NCBI GenBank assembly: GCA_030424595.1
Contig: JAUHWG010000050.1
Location: 1 to 39,353, forward strand
DNA: 39,353 nt
Reading direction: 5' to 3'
Source: Polyangia bacterium
Lineage (GTDB): Bacteria > Myxococcota_A > Polyangia > Nannocystales > Nannocystaceae
Below, in pieces: positions 24,585 to 31,997 of this stretch. The notes beneath the pieces were generated by a model. It did no database searches, had not been told where the DNA came from, and saw only the letters and a list, made by a program, of their open reading frames with translations. Within the stretch, counting starts at the first letter, position 1. Each line of letters opens with the position of its first letter. The position numbers were made by a program, and so were the translations under genes.

Positions 24585-24613
24585 TTGACAGCGTCGGCGC
24601 GACCAGCTATCTA
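24585..24613 (+). promoter_or_regulatory. Strong sigma-70 type promoter in front of no protein gene
   Basis: TTGACA (24585-24590), a 17-bp spacer and TATCTA (24608-24613). No coding region starts downstream. The next features are a terminator at 24728-24753, MITE copy 2 and two tRNA-Gln genes. It may drive a small RNA or, before MITE insertion, the tRNA genes. Confidence 0.6.
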
Positions 24614-24619
24614 CTTCGG

Positions 24620-24755
24620 AGTCATGTTCTTCTCTCGTCAAGAGCAACAACAGATCTAGCCGGCCGGGCGCTCCCTGGCCGGCACGAACGCGTGCACGCC
24701 GGGACGCTCTAGAGGCCACTCCAGAGGACCCCGACGTGCACACGCCGGGGTTTCC
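24620..24755 (+). ncRNA. Candidate small RNA
   Basis: The segment lies between the TTGACA-N17-TATCTA promoter and a terminator-like hairpin. That hairpin pairs ACCCCG with CGGGGT (24728-24751), has an inner 3-bp stem with a GCAC loop, and is followed by TTT. In between, GCCGGCC/GGCCGGC (24658-24682) and GCACG/CGTGC also pair, so the ~135-base transcript would be well structured. No family is recognised. The evidence is only the promoter, fold and terminator; expression is inferred. Confidence 0.4.
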
Positions 24756-24761
24756 GCGTCT

Positions 24762-24927
24762 CTAGCAGCCCGTGGCAAAAGTCCCGCGCGCTCTCGCTTG
24801 CCCTCGTCGCCCCTCTCGGCCCCGCCGAAACTTGCTGTACAGCCCAGCACAGCGGCGTTTCGTCGAAGCCAAGAGGGCCAACGATTGCGGCGCGACAGCA
24901 CACGGGACTTTCGCCACGGGCTGCTAG
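24762..24927. mobile_element. MITE-like element, family A, complete copy 2
   Basis: A 166-bp copy nearly identical to that at 19755-19919, in the same orientation, with the same ~36-bp terminal inverted repeats and CTAG ends. It lies between the candidate small RNA and the tRNA-Gln pair, 66 bp before the first tRNA. Confidence 0.88.
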
Positions 24928-24993
24928 GGGACGCGAGCTGCGACGCGCGCCGCCTCTCGAAGGGCCGCGCGTCGGTCTCGCGGGCTCCCATGC

Positions 24994-25064
24994 TCGGGTG
25001 TCGTCCAATGGTAGGACACCAGGTTCTGGTCCTGGTTATCTGGGTTCGAGTCCCTGCGCCCGGA
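24994..25064 (+). tRNA. tRNA-Gln (anticodon CTG)
   Basis: A 71-base cloverleaf. The acceptor stem TCGGGTG/CGCCCGG begins with a weak U1-G72 pair, and the D stem is GTCC/GGAC. The anticodon stem CCAGG/CCTGG holds the loop TTCTGGT, anticodon CUG, which reads CAG. The T stem has one U-U mismatch and loop TTCGAGT. CCA is not encoded. No promoter is visible between it and MITE copy 2. Confidence 0.9.
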
Positions 25065-25104
25065 GTGCACATAAGGAGAGGCGCGGAAGCTCGTCGACAA
25101 TCGC

Positions 25105-25177
25105 TCGGGTGTAGCTCAATTGGTAGAGCGCTGGGCTTTGAACTCAGTGGTTGCAGGTTCGATCCCTGCCTCCCGGA
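25105..25177 (+). tRNA. tRNA-Gln (anticodon TTG)
   Basis: A 73-base cloverleaf. The acceptor TCGGGTG/CTCCCGG has one mismatch and again starts with U1-G72. The D arm is GCTC/GAGC, the anticodon stem CTGGG/CTCAG with loop CTTTGAA gives anticodon UUG, and the T stem GCAGG/CCTGC is perfect. It starts 41 bases after the first tRNA-Gln, so both are probably one transcript. CCA is not encoded. Confidence 0.9.
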
Positions 25178-25208
25178 TATCCAAGAGGACTCCGTGATCG
25201 CAGCGGCG

Positions 25209-25254
25209 CTAGGAGGCCGTGGTGAAAGTCCCGTGGGCTCTCGCGCAGCAATCG
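25209..25254 (-). repeat. Truncated MITE-like element (family A)
   Basis: About 46 bp starting CTAGGAGGCCGTGG and continuing AAAGTCCCGTGGGCTCTCGC match the right terminal repeat of the complete elements in inverted orientation. The rest is missing. It lies 31 bp after the second tRNA-Gln. Confidence 0.65.
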
Positions 25255-25372
25255 GCTCCGCTGTGGGAGTCGTCGCCGTGCATCGCGTGACAGGGCAGGG
25301 CGCCTCTCTGCTCTCGGCGGAGGGCGCTGTCTCATATCGCCGATGACGTACTTGCCGCTGTTCGGCGGCCGG

Positions 25373-26518
25373 CTACGGCGATTTGAAGGGCGCGCGCCCT
25401 CCCAGGTCGAACCAGATCCGGGCCTCAAGACCGCCGCCGAGCTCAAAGGCGCCGAGGCGAAAGAGTGGATCGCCGCCGAGATTGCGGACGATCGGGGCGC
25501 CGACACCGGAGTCGATCGCGAAGGCGCCGGCGAGGTCGAGCCATGGACCGACGCGGAGGTCGAGGGTACGGACGGAGATGCGATGTCCGGCGGCGAGGCG
25601 GAGCGCGCCGCCGAAGAGCCAGCGCTTGCCGACCTCATCGCCGCGGAGGATCGTCTCGCGGGTGCCCCCTCGGTGAACCCACCAGGGTTCGACGGTGAGC
25701 GTCCCGGCGACCTCGGCCTCGAGGTTGTTGCGACGCCACACGTAGCCGCCACCGAGGCCGAGGCGCAGGCGCGCGAGACCGTAGGGGCGGTCCTCTCCGT
25801 CGCTCTCTACGAGGCGACCAGCGCCGCGAAGGCTGAGGAGCGCGAGCGCCCCGCTGGAGCTGAGGAGCGCGAGCTGGAGGGCGCCGCTCCAGCCGGCGAA
25901 GATGTCGGCGCCGCTCGGTCGCCCCGGTCCTAGGAGGGTGCCTAGCCCCCCGCCAAGGCCCAGCGACCAGCTCGGCTCGGCTGCTGGCGTATTCGCAGGG
26001 GGCTCGTGTTCCGCCGCCTCGGTCGCGACGTCGATCGAAGTGTCCGCGGCACCGGCCACAGCCTCCGGCAGCGGGGCGCGAGCGCCGGTGCGATCGGGCG
26101 CGAGCGAGCCGGCCTCGAGGGCGAAGACGAGGTTGGTGATGGTCGCCGCGGCGACCCGCTCGGGCGGATCGTCGCGCGCGTCGACGACGCGATCGAAGGC
26201 CCGGCCGTCAGCGGTCACCAGGGCGAGGGCGAGGGCGCCTTCCTCCGAGGCTAGCACCTGGACATAGAGCTCCCCGGGGATGAGGCCCGGGTCGCCAGCG
26301 TGGTGATCGATCACCGACTCGACGCGCAGGCGGAGCTCGAGCGCGCCGCGGAGCACGGCCGCGTCGATGCCCTCGACGTCGAGGCGGATCGTGTGGATCG
26401 TCGGTCGCGCTGTCGCAGGATCGTCGACGGCGAACTCAAGCTTCTCACGCCCCTCCGCGCCCGCCGGTGCGGCGACGGCAAGGGCCAGCGCAAGCGCTAG
26501 TTTTGGCGACCACACCAT
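25373..26518 (-). CDS. Outer-membrane beta-barrel protein, unknown function
   Basis: A 381-residue exported protein. A signal peptide (LALALALAVAAPAGAEG) is followed by a ~110-residue N-terminal domain and a Pro/Glu/Ala-rich linker. The C-terminal half has alternating hydrophobic strands (WSLGLGGGLGTLLGP, LARLRLGLGGGYVWRR, LDLRVGPWLDLAGAFAID, LGGGLEARIWFDLGG) typical of an 8-12-strand barrel. ATG 26518 starts the signal; the open frame continues 26 polar codons upstream. It is the last gene on the strand of the sigma-factor operon, but 181 bp separate it from the Cys-rich gene, so it may have its own promoter. Confidence 0.7.
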   Translation of the reverse strand: MVWSPKLALALALAVAAPAGAEGREKLEFAVDDPATARPTIHTIRLDVEGIDAAVLRGALELRLRVESVIDHHAGDPGLIPGELYVQVLASEEGALALALVTADGRAFDRVVDARDDPPERVAAATITNLVFALEAGSLAPDRTGARAPLPEAVAGAADTSIDVATEAAEHEPPANTPAAEPSWSLGLGGGLGTLLGPGRPSGADIFAGWSGALQLALLSSSGALALLSLRGAGRLVESDGEDRPYGLARLRLGLGGGYVWRRNNLEAEVAGTLTVEPWWVHRGGTRETILRGDEVGKRWLFGGALRLAAGHRISVRTLDLRVGPWLDLAGAFAIDSGVGAPIVRNLGGDPLFRLGAFELGGGLEARIWFDLGGRAPFKSP

Positions 26519-26699
26519 CCTGACGATCGATGTATCAGCCAGACGGGACACGGCGCCAGCCGAGCGGTATCGGAGCGCGAGTGATCGCGCGCTCACAGCT
26601 CCGCGCCCTCGCTCGCCCGCGGCGGCTCCTGGGGAGGGTAGAGACCCACGCGTAGGCCGCCCGAGCGCTCATGCGGACGTCGGCCCGCGCTCCCCGCCC

Positions 26700-27089
26700 T
26701 CAGGGCTCGTCGATCGCATCGCCGCCCTCGCAGCTCCCGTCGGCGACGCAAAAAACGACGCTGTCGACGAGGTCAGGGCAGCACAGGTCGCCCTCGCAGG
26801 CCTCACAGGGACAGCTCGCGCATGGGCTCTCCCTCGCCTCGCGGCACTCGCTGTCGAGGCAGAGCTCGTCGCTCTCGCACGGGTGCTCGCACTCACCGCA
26901 GTGAAGCGGGTCGCTGTCGAGGTCGACACAACGAGCACCACATTGTACCTGCTCATCAGGACATGTTTCACCGCTGCCATCGCTCGCGCTGCTCTCCCCA
27001 GTGCCGACGGTGTAGTCGATCGCGCAAGCGGGCACGAGCACGACCACGGCCACGGCCATGGCGACGACGAGCCGGCGAACGGGGCTCAA
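26700..27089 (-). CDS. Small Cys-rich lipoprotein of the sigma-factor operon
   Basis: A 129-residue exported protein with a lipobox (VVLVPAC). It has one Cys-rich repeat of the CGARCVDLDSDPLHCGECEHPC type and a C-terminal SPCASCPCEACEGDLCC module. Both parts recur in the larger divergent paralogue (29862-31253), whose C-terminus ends with the same PCxxCPCxxCxGDxCC pattern. The start is TTG, overlapping the stop of the anti-sigma gene (TTGA), with GAGGAGG five bases upstream, so translation is coupled. Disulfide-stabilised surface protein of unknown role. Confidence 0.8.
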   Translation of the reverse strand: MSPVRRLVVAMAVAVVVLVPACAIDYTVGTGESSASDGSGETCPDEQVQCGARCVDLDSDPLHCGECEHPCESDELCLDSECREARESPCASCPCEACEGDLCCPDLVDSVVFCVADGSCEGGDAIDEP

Positions 27090-28195
27090 CGCCCCTCCTC
27101 AACGGCCCGAGCGAGCGCCTCTTCGGCCTCATGCCGGTGACTCCCCCGCGGTTGACGGACGAGATAGCGGCGCCAGCATGCCGCAGCCTTGGCGCCGTCG
27201 CGTTGGCGGCAGAGCCCGGCGCGCGCGTCGTCGACGAAGCGCCCGCGGGGAAAGACGCGGAGATAGGACCGCCAGTAGCGACTCTGCGCCGCCGGCCGAC
27301 CGCGCTGGTGAGCGAGGGTGAAGAGGTCGCCGAAGGCCAGCTCAGCCCGCCCCGTGGTGCCGCCGCGCTCGGTCAGCTCGCGCAAGAGTCGCTCGGCCTC
27401 CGCCAGGTCGCCGCGATGCCATGCGGACTGTGCCCTCCGGTCGAGGGCGGCGAGCTCGTCCTCGCCGGCGACGGGGCGGGCAGCCTTCGTGGTGTGCTCG
27501 GGTCGGGTTGAGGTCGCAGAAGCGTCGTCTTCGCCTTCGCCTGCGCTCGAGTCGACCTGCGAGGCACCACCATCCGCTCCGACGCCGGCACCGGCTCCCT
27601 GCGCGTCCACCTCGTCCGCCGCGGTCGGGTTGGACTTGTCGGAGAACCCTCGCTCTCCGACCTCGACGATGAGCTCGGCGGACGGGGAGGGGCTCGTCCG
27701 GAGCTGCGGTCCTGTCGGGGCGATCGCGCGGCCTGATGCGCCGCCTTCGTAGACACGCTGGGCCTCGACCGCGGCGTTCCCTCCGGGGGATCCGCCGACG
27801 AGCATCGGCCGAACCGCGACGAAGACAAGCGCGAGCGCGGCCGCTACACCGAGGCCCCAGCCGAGCGCCGCTGCGCGGTGGTGTCGCCCCTTGCTTGGAC
27901 TTTGCGGCGGGATCTTGGCGAGCCCGCGCTCGCTCAGGGATGCGTCGATCTCCCCCCTCATCGCCTCGACGAACGGATCCAACTCCAGCTCCAGCGCGGC
28001 AGGCCGGCGGCGGTGGAGCTGGACGACCTCCGCGAGGCCCTCGATCTCCTCGACGAGGGCCGAAGAGACGACGCTCGGATCGCGGCGGTTCGCCTCGACG
28101 ACGACGGCGACGAGATCGGGAGCGGCCTTGAGCTCAGCGTCGACGTCAGCACGGAGCGCGTCGACAAAGGGGCGGAGCTCTGAGTCGTCGCTCAT
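27086..28195 (-). CDS. Putative anti-sigma factor with TPR-like C-terminal domain
   Basis: About 369 residues. The cytoplasmic N-terminal ~105 residues contain two similar short helices, PFVDALRADVDAEL and PFVEAMRGEIDASL. There is no zinc-binding HxxxCxxC motif. One membrane helix (~112-131, GWGLGVAAALALVFVAVRP) is followed by a long low-complexity periplasmic linker. A C-terminal helical region (~260-365; WHRGDLAEAERLLRELTERG, YWRSYLRVFPRGRF) resembles TPR or BamD-type repeats. Its ATG overlaps the sigma-factor stop (ATGA), the usual arrangement for a sigma/anti-sigma pair. The periplasmic part may sense envelope or surface state. Confidence 0.75.
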   Translation of the reverse strand: MSDDSELRPFVDALRADVDAELKAAPDLVAVVVEANRRDPSVVSSALVEEIEGLAEVVQLHRRRPAALELELDPFVEAMRGEIDASLSERGLAKIPPQSPSKGRHHRAAALGWGLGVAAALALVFVAVRPMLVGGSPGGNAAVEAQRVYEGGASGRAIAPTGPQLRTSPSPSAELIVEVGERGFSDKSNPTAADEVDAQGAGAGVGADGGASQVDSSAGEGEDDASATSTRPEHTTKAARPVAGEDELAALDRRAQSAWHRGDLAEAERLLRELTERGGTTGRAELAFGDLFTLAHQRGRPAAQSRYWRSYLRVFPRGRFVDDARAGLCRQRDGAKAAACWRRYLVRQPRGSHRHEAEEALARAVEEGR

Positions 28196-28872
28196 GACGC
28201 TCCCTCCTCTGCTGGGAACCACCCTAGCCGCGCTAGCTCGCGGTGGATCCGGACGCGGGCGCGGCTGGCCCGGACACGCAGGTTGCCGCTCGAGATCCCC
28301 AGCAGCGCCGCAGCCTCGGCGGAGGGCAGCCGCTGGACGTCGGCGAAGACGAAGGCCTCGCGCAGGTGTCCGGGCAAGGTGTCAAGCACAGCCCGGAGCG
28401 CCGCCGCCCGCCGCCGAAGGACCTCGGTTGCCTCGGGGTCGCGATCGGTCGGCGGGGCCAGGCGCTCGCCGAGCTCCCGGAGGCGGGCGTGGGCGCGACG
28501 ACGCCGCGACCAGGAGCGCCAGCGCTGGCGGACGAGGTTGAGGGCGATCCCGCGGAGCCACGTGCCGAGACAGGCGCGGCCGTCATAGCGTGCGAGGCTC
28601 GTCAACGCGCATACAAATGTCTCTTGGACCAGATCCTCGGCGAGCGCGACGTCGCCGGTGAGATAGCTGAGGTCGCGGAGGAGGCGGTCGTAGTGGTCGT
28701 GGTAGAGGCGCCCCCATGCGTCGGCCTGGCCCTCGCGGGCGCGGTCGATGAGGATCCGCTCGCGCTCTGAGGCCGCGGCCTCGACCTCGGTCGTCGATGT
28801 CGAGGCTGAGGACTCTACAGACGCCTCCACAGGCGCCGCTGCCTCCACATCGACTTGCCTCCGTCGCCCCAT
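28192..28872 (-). CDS. ECF-type RNA polymerase sigma factor
   Basis: A 226-residue sigma-70 protein of the extracytoplasmic function group. Region 2 is at ~48-110 (WGRLYHDHYDRLLRDLSYL, EDLVQETFVCAL, RYDGRACLGTWLRGIALN) and region 4 at ~160-210 (LPGHLREAFVFADVQ, AAALLGISSGNLRVRASR). Regions 1.1 and 3 are absent. An unusual Ala/Ser/Thr-rich N-terminal extension of about 35 residues precedes region 2. AAGG lies five bases before the ATG. It follows the Cys-rich lipoprotein gene by 12 bp and is translationally coupled to its presumed anti-sigma factor. Confidence 0.92.
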   Translation of the reverse strand: MGRRRQVDVEAAAPVEASVESSASTSTTEVEAAASERERILIDRAREGQADAWGRLYHDHYDRLLRDLSYLTGDVALAEDLVQETFVCALTSLARYDGRACLGTWLRGIALNLVRQRWRSWSRRRRAHARLRELGERLAPPTDRDPEATEVLRRRAAALRAVLDTLPGHLREAFVFADVQRLPSAEAAALLGISSGNLRVRASRARVRIHRELARLGWFPAEEGAS

Positions 28873-28884
28873 ATCGCCTTCGTC

Positions 28885-29742
28885 TCAGCCCTCGCACTCG
28901 CCGTCGACGCAGGACTCGTCCGCGTCGCAGCGCTCACCACACTCACCGCAGTGTAGGGGGTCGAGCCTCGTGTCTGTGCAGCTCTGTCCGCATTGATCGG
29001 GGAAGCCCTCGCAGGAGTCGAGGCAGACGCCGTCACCGCAGACGTCCCCGGCGCAGTCATTGCCGCATCCTCCGCAATGGCTAGGATCGCGCGCGAGGTC
29101 GACGCAACGTTCGCCACAGCGGGTCAGGCCGGCCCGGCAGACGCACTCGGCGGCGACGCAGAGCTCTGAGCTACCGGCGCACTCATTGTCGCAGGTGCCG
29201 CAGTGGTCGTCGTTCGAGCCCAGGTCGACACAGTCGCCGTCGCAGGAGGCGAAGGGCTCCGAGCACGCGCACTTGCCGTTAACGCACGCCTCGCCCATTT
29301 CGCAGCCTCGGTCGCAGCTCCCGCAGTGGAGAGGATCCGCGGAGAGGTCGGGACACTCACCGCCGCAGTCGACGGTCCCCGCCGGGCAGACGTCGCTGCA
29401 GACCCCCGCGCCGCAGACCTGGGCGCCGCAGCTCTGCCCGCAACCGCCGCAATGTTGTGGATCGGAGCCCGGGCTGACGCAGTCGTTGGCGCACTCGATC
29501 GCCCCCACTGGGCACTCGTCGACGCAGACCCCCCCGACGCACTCGCTGCGGAGACCACAGACCTCACCGCAGCCGCCGCAATGGTCGTCGTCGTTCTTTG
29601 TGTCGATACAGGCCGCGCCGCAGAGGGTGAGTCCGGGTCCGCAGCCGCCTGCGCTCGTCTCCGGCGAGCCGCCGGAGCAGCCGGCCAAGACGAACGCCCA
29701 GCCGCCGAGGAGTCCGAGGGTCCAGAGGATTCGCCGTCGCAT
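28885..29742 (-). CDS. Cys-rich repeat lipoprotein, first gene of the sigma-factor operon
   Basis: A 285-residue exported lipoprotein (signal ending in FVLAGC). The mature protein consists of six Cys-rich repeats of ~40 residues with the core CG..C.D...D..HCG.C...C, for example CGERCVDLARDPSHCGGCG and CGAACIDTKNDDDHCGGCG. Its last repeat (GFPDQCGQSCTDTRLDPLHC) matches the eighth repeat of the divergent paralogue, so the two genes arose by duplication. The repeats should be disulfide-bonded and rigid, suited to a surface fibre, adhesin or metal binder. The likely promoter at 29751-29775 leaves almost no leader. Confidence 0.85.
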   Translation of the reverse strand: MRRRILWTLGLLGGWAFVLAGCSGGSPETSAGGCGPGLTLCGAACIDTKNDDDHCGGCGEVCGLRSECVGGVCVDECPVGAIECANDCVSPGSDPQHCGGCGQSCGAQVCGAGVCSDVCPAGTVDCGGECPDLSADPLHCGSCDRGCEMGEACVNGKCACSEPFASCDGDCVDLGSNDDHCGTCDNECAGSSELCVAAECVCRAGLTRCGERCVDLARDPSHCGGCGNDCAGDVCGDGVCLDSCEGFPDQCGQSCTDTRLDPLHCGECGERCDADESCVDGECEG

Positions 29743-29750
29743 GCACCCCT

Positions 29751-29775
29751 GTCACCGAAGGGCCGCGATCGTTAC
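29751..29775 (-). promoter_or_regulatory. Likely ECF-sigma promoter of the Cys-rich/sigma/anti-sigma operon
   Basis: On the minus strand GTAAC (29775-29771), 15 bp, then GTGAC (29755-29751), preceded by CTTCG. The same GTAAC-N15-GTGAC with the same CTTCG before the -10 faces the divergent gene at 29795-29819. The -10 is only 8 bp before the ATG, so the mRNA would be nearly leaderless. Confidence 0.6.
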
Positions 29776-29794
29776 AGAAAGATCGACACGCGCC

Positions 29795-29819
29795 GTAACA
29801 AACCACGGGCTTCGGTGAC
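29795..29819 (+). promoter_or_regulatory. Likely ECF-sigma promoter of the divergent Cys-rich gene
   Basis: GTAAC (29795-29799), 15 bp, GTGAC (29815-29819), a copy of the element that faces the sigma-factor operon. It lies 42 bp before the GTG start at 29862, with GGAGG between. The two -10 regions make the inverted repeat TCACCGAAG/CTTCGGTGA visible in this intergenic region. Confidence 0.6.
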
Positions 29820-29861
29820 TAGAGAACGTTAGCCCGCCTCTCACCGGGCTGGAGGTCTTTC

Positions 29862-31253
29862 GTGCGTACTACCAAGCTTCTTAGTCTCTTCTCGTTCCTC
29901 TTCTGTACGGCGCTCGCCTGTGGCGACGACACCGGCGCTGGCGCGTCCGCGACGGCGTCTGCCACCGACACCGACACCGCGACCGCGACCGCGACCGCGA
30001 CCGCGACCGGATCGACAGGCGGGTCGATGAGCGACACCGCGACCAGCGGGCCGACGGGCGGCAGCGACAGCAACTCGGCGAGCGGCACGGCCACCAATAC
30101 GACGAACACGAGCGAGACCGGGGGGGCCTGCGACCCGCCGATGATGGTGTGCGGTCAGCTCTGCGTCGACACGAGCGACGACAACAATCATTGCGGCGAG
30201 TGCGGCTTCGCCTGCGCCCAAGGCTCCGCCTGCATCGCCGGCGAGTGCGTCTCAGGGGGCGACTGCGCCCCTGGCGAGCTGCTCTGCGGCGACGTCTGCC
30301 GCGACGTCAACAACAGCGATAACAACTGCGGCGGCTGCGGGATCCAATGCGGCAACAACGAGGACTGTATCGGCGGCGAGTGTCTCTCCGAGTGCGCGAT
30401 CGGCACGCAGCAGTGTATGGGTAATTGCGTCAACCCGGACTCAAACCCGAACCACTGCGGCGAGTGCGGCAACGACTGCAACAACCTCTGCGCCGACGGC
30501 ATGTGCGTCGACCAATGCCCGAACAACCTTCAGGAGTGCGGGGACGCCTGCGCGGATCTCCAGACGGACCCCGAGCACTGCGGCGAGTGCGGCAACGACT
30601 GCAATCAGGGGCAGGCTTGCATGGCCGGCGACTGTGTGTGCGTCGAGGGCCTCGATCAGTGCGGCAACAACTGCGTCGATCTCCAGACCGACGACAACCA
30701 CTGCGGCGAGTGCGGCAACGAGTGCGACGGCGGAGTCTGCTTCAACGGCGAGTGCGCGTGCGGCCCTGGCGACATGATCTGCAACGGCCAGTGCACCGAC
30801 GTCCAGGGCGACGTCGACCACTGCGGCGGCTGCGACATCCAGTGTGACCAGGAGCTCGAGGTCTGCGGCGGTGGCACCTGTGAGTGCCGCCCTGGCCTGG
30901 TGGAGTGCAACGGGCTCTGCGTCGATCCGAACAACGACCCCGACAACTGTGGCCAGTGCGGGATGGACTGCGGCGATGGGGTCTGCGGCGGTGGGCAGTG
31001 CCTCAACGACTGCGACGGTTTTCCGGATCAGTGCGGCGGGAGCTGCACCAACAACGACAACGACCCGCTCAATTGCGGCGACTGCGGCGACGCTTGCGAC
31101 GGCGACGAGCTCTGTGTCGACGGCCAGTGCGAGAACTTCAACTTCGCGCCCTGCAACATGTGCCCGTGTCAGCAGTGCGGCGGCGATGAGTGCTGCGAGT
31201 CGCAGTTTCTCGGCGGCGCCGCGGTCTGCATCGACGGCAATCAGTGCCCGTAG
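29862..31253 (+). CDS. Large Cys-rich repeat lipoprotein
   Basis: A 463-residue exported lipoprotein (signal with LACGDD). A ~65-residue Thr/Ala/Ser/Gly linker includes five ACCGCG hexamer repeats in the DNA. Eight Cys-rich repeats follow (such as CGNNCVDLQTDDNHCGECG and CGDACADLQTDPEHCGECG), then a C-terminal module with PCNMCPCQQCGGDECC. It is a paralogue of the two Cys-rich genes in the divergent operon. Asn and Asp are very common, as in secreted Ca-binding or disulfide-rich surface proteins. The start is GTG with GGAGG six bases upstream. Its promoter appears shared in type with the sigma operon, so it is a probable target of that sigma factor. Confidence 0.88.
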   Translation: MRTTKLLSLFSFLFCTALACGDDTGAGASATASATDTDTATATATATATGSTGGSMSDTATSGPTGGSDSNSASGTATNTTNTSETGGACDPPMMVCGQLCVDTSDDNNHCGECGFACAQGSACIAGECVSGGDCAPGELLCGDVCRDVNNSDNNCGGCGIQCGNNEDCIGGECLSECAIGTQQCMGNCVNPDSNPNHCGECGNDCNNLCADGMCVDQCPNNLQECGDACADLQTDPEHCGECGNDCNQGQACMAGDCVCVEGLDQCGNNCVDLQTDDNHCGECGNECDGGVCFNGECACGPGDMICNGQCTDVQGDVDHCGGCDIQCDQELEVCGGGTCECRPGLVECNGLCVDPNNDPDNCGQCGMDCGDGVCGGGQCLNDCDGFPDQCGGSCTNNDNDPLNCGDCGDACDGDELCVDGQCENFNFAPCNMCPCQQCGGDECCESQFLGGAAVCIDGNQCP

Positions 31254-31439
31254 GGTGTTGAGGCGCGGCGGCGAGCTACAGGGCTCGCCGCCAACCATCT
31301 CCGCGGGATCGCGTTTGCGAACATCAGCCTAGGCCCGAGCATCGGCAACTCTGGGAGCGCGACGGGGGTCGTGGCCGCGGCGACCCGCGGGCACTGCATC
31401 CGCGGGGGAGCGCCGGCGCCTAGCCGGTGGTGCCGGCGC

Positions 31440-31997
31440 CTAGCCGGTGGTGCCGGTGGTGCCGGTCGAACCGGTGGTGCCGGTGGTGGTCGCGTCGGTG
31501 GTCGACGCATCGGTGGTCGACGCATCGGTGGTCGTGCCCGTGACGTCGGTTGTCGAACCGGTGGTCGCCTCCGTCGTCGTCCCGGGGTCGGTGGTCGCCT
31601 CGGTTCCCGCGCTCGTCGTCGGCCCCGTCGTCCCCGTGCTCTCCGTGCCGCTCTCGGTGCCCGTGTTCGTCGCGGTCGTACCCGTGCCGTCCGTGCCATC
31701 GCTGGTCACCCCGGCGGAGGTAGGCGGTTTCGCCTCGCCGCCGCAGATCCCCGCCATGCAGGTCAGCCCCGGCTCGCAGTCGCCGACCTCGCTGCACGCG
31801 CAGCCGAGGCCGCCGATGACACACTCGTAGTCGTCGCTGCTCTCGCTCGCCGGGGGGATGTCTGTGGTCGCCGAGGCCTCACCGGTGCATCCTGCCTGGG
31901 CGAGGGCCTGGGCGAGGGCGAGCGCGAGCGCGAGCCCGGAGAGATCGCTGAGGTTGCCGCGCGACGTTCTCCGCGAGCGCAGCGCCAGCCTACTCAT
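31440..31997 (-). CDS. Thr/Gly/Ser-rich lipoprotein
   Basis: A 185-residue exported protein. Its signal (LALALALAQALAQAGC) ends in a lipobox. A short Cys-rich segment (CVIGGLGCACSEVGDCEPGL, then TCMAGICGG) is followed by a ~95-residue low-complexity tail of Thr, Gly, Ser and Asp that reaches the C-terminus. The ATG overlaps the last codons of the cytochrome-like gene by 8 bp, so it is the last gene of the operon starting at 36614. The tail may be a surface spacer or be glycosylated; its function is unknown. Confidence 0.7.
   Translation of the reverse strand: MSRLALRSRRTSRGNLSDLSGLALALALAQALAQAGCTGEASATTDIPPASESSDDYECVIGGLGCACSEVGDCEPGLTCMAGICGGEAKPPTSAGVTSDGTDGTGTTATNTGTESGTESTGTTGPTTSAGTEATTDPGTTTEATTGSTTDVTGTTTDASTTDASTTDATTTGTTGSTGTTGTTG

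Noticed and set aside
19755..24927. Composite transposon bounded by the two MITE copies
   Set aside because: The copies are non-autonomous, no transposase lies between them except an unrelated IS21 fragment, and no target duplication around the whole 5-kb unit was seen.
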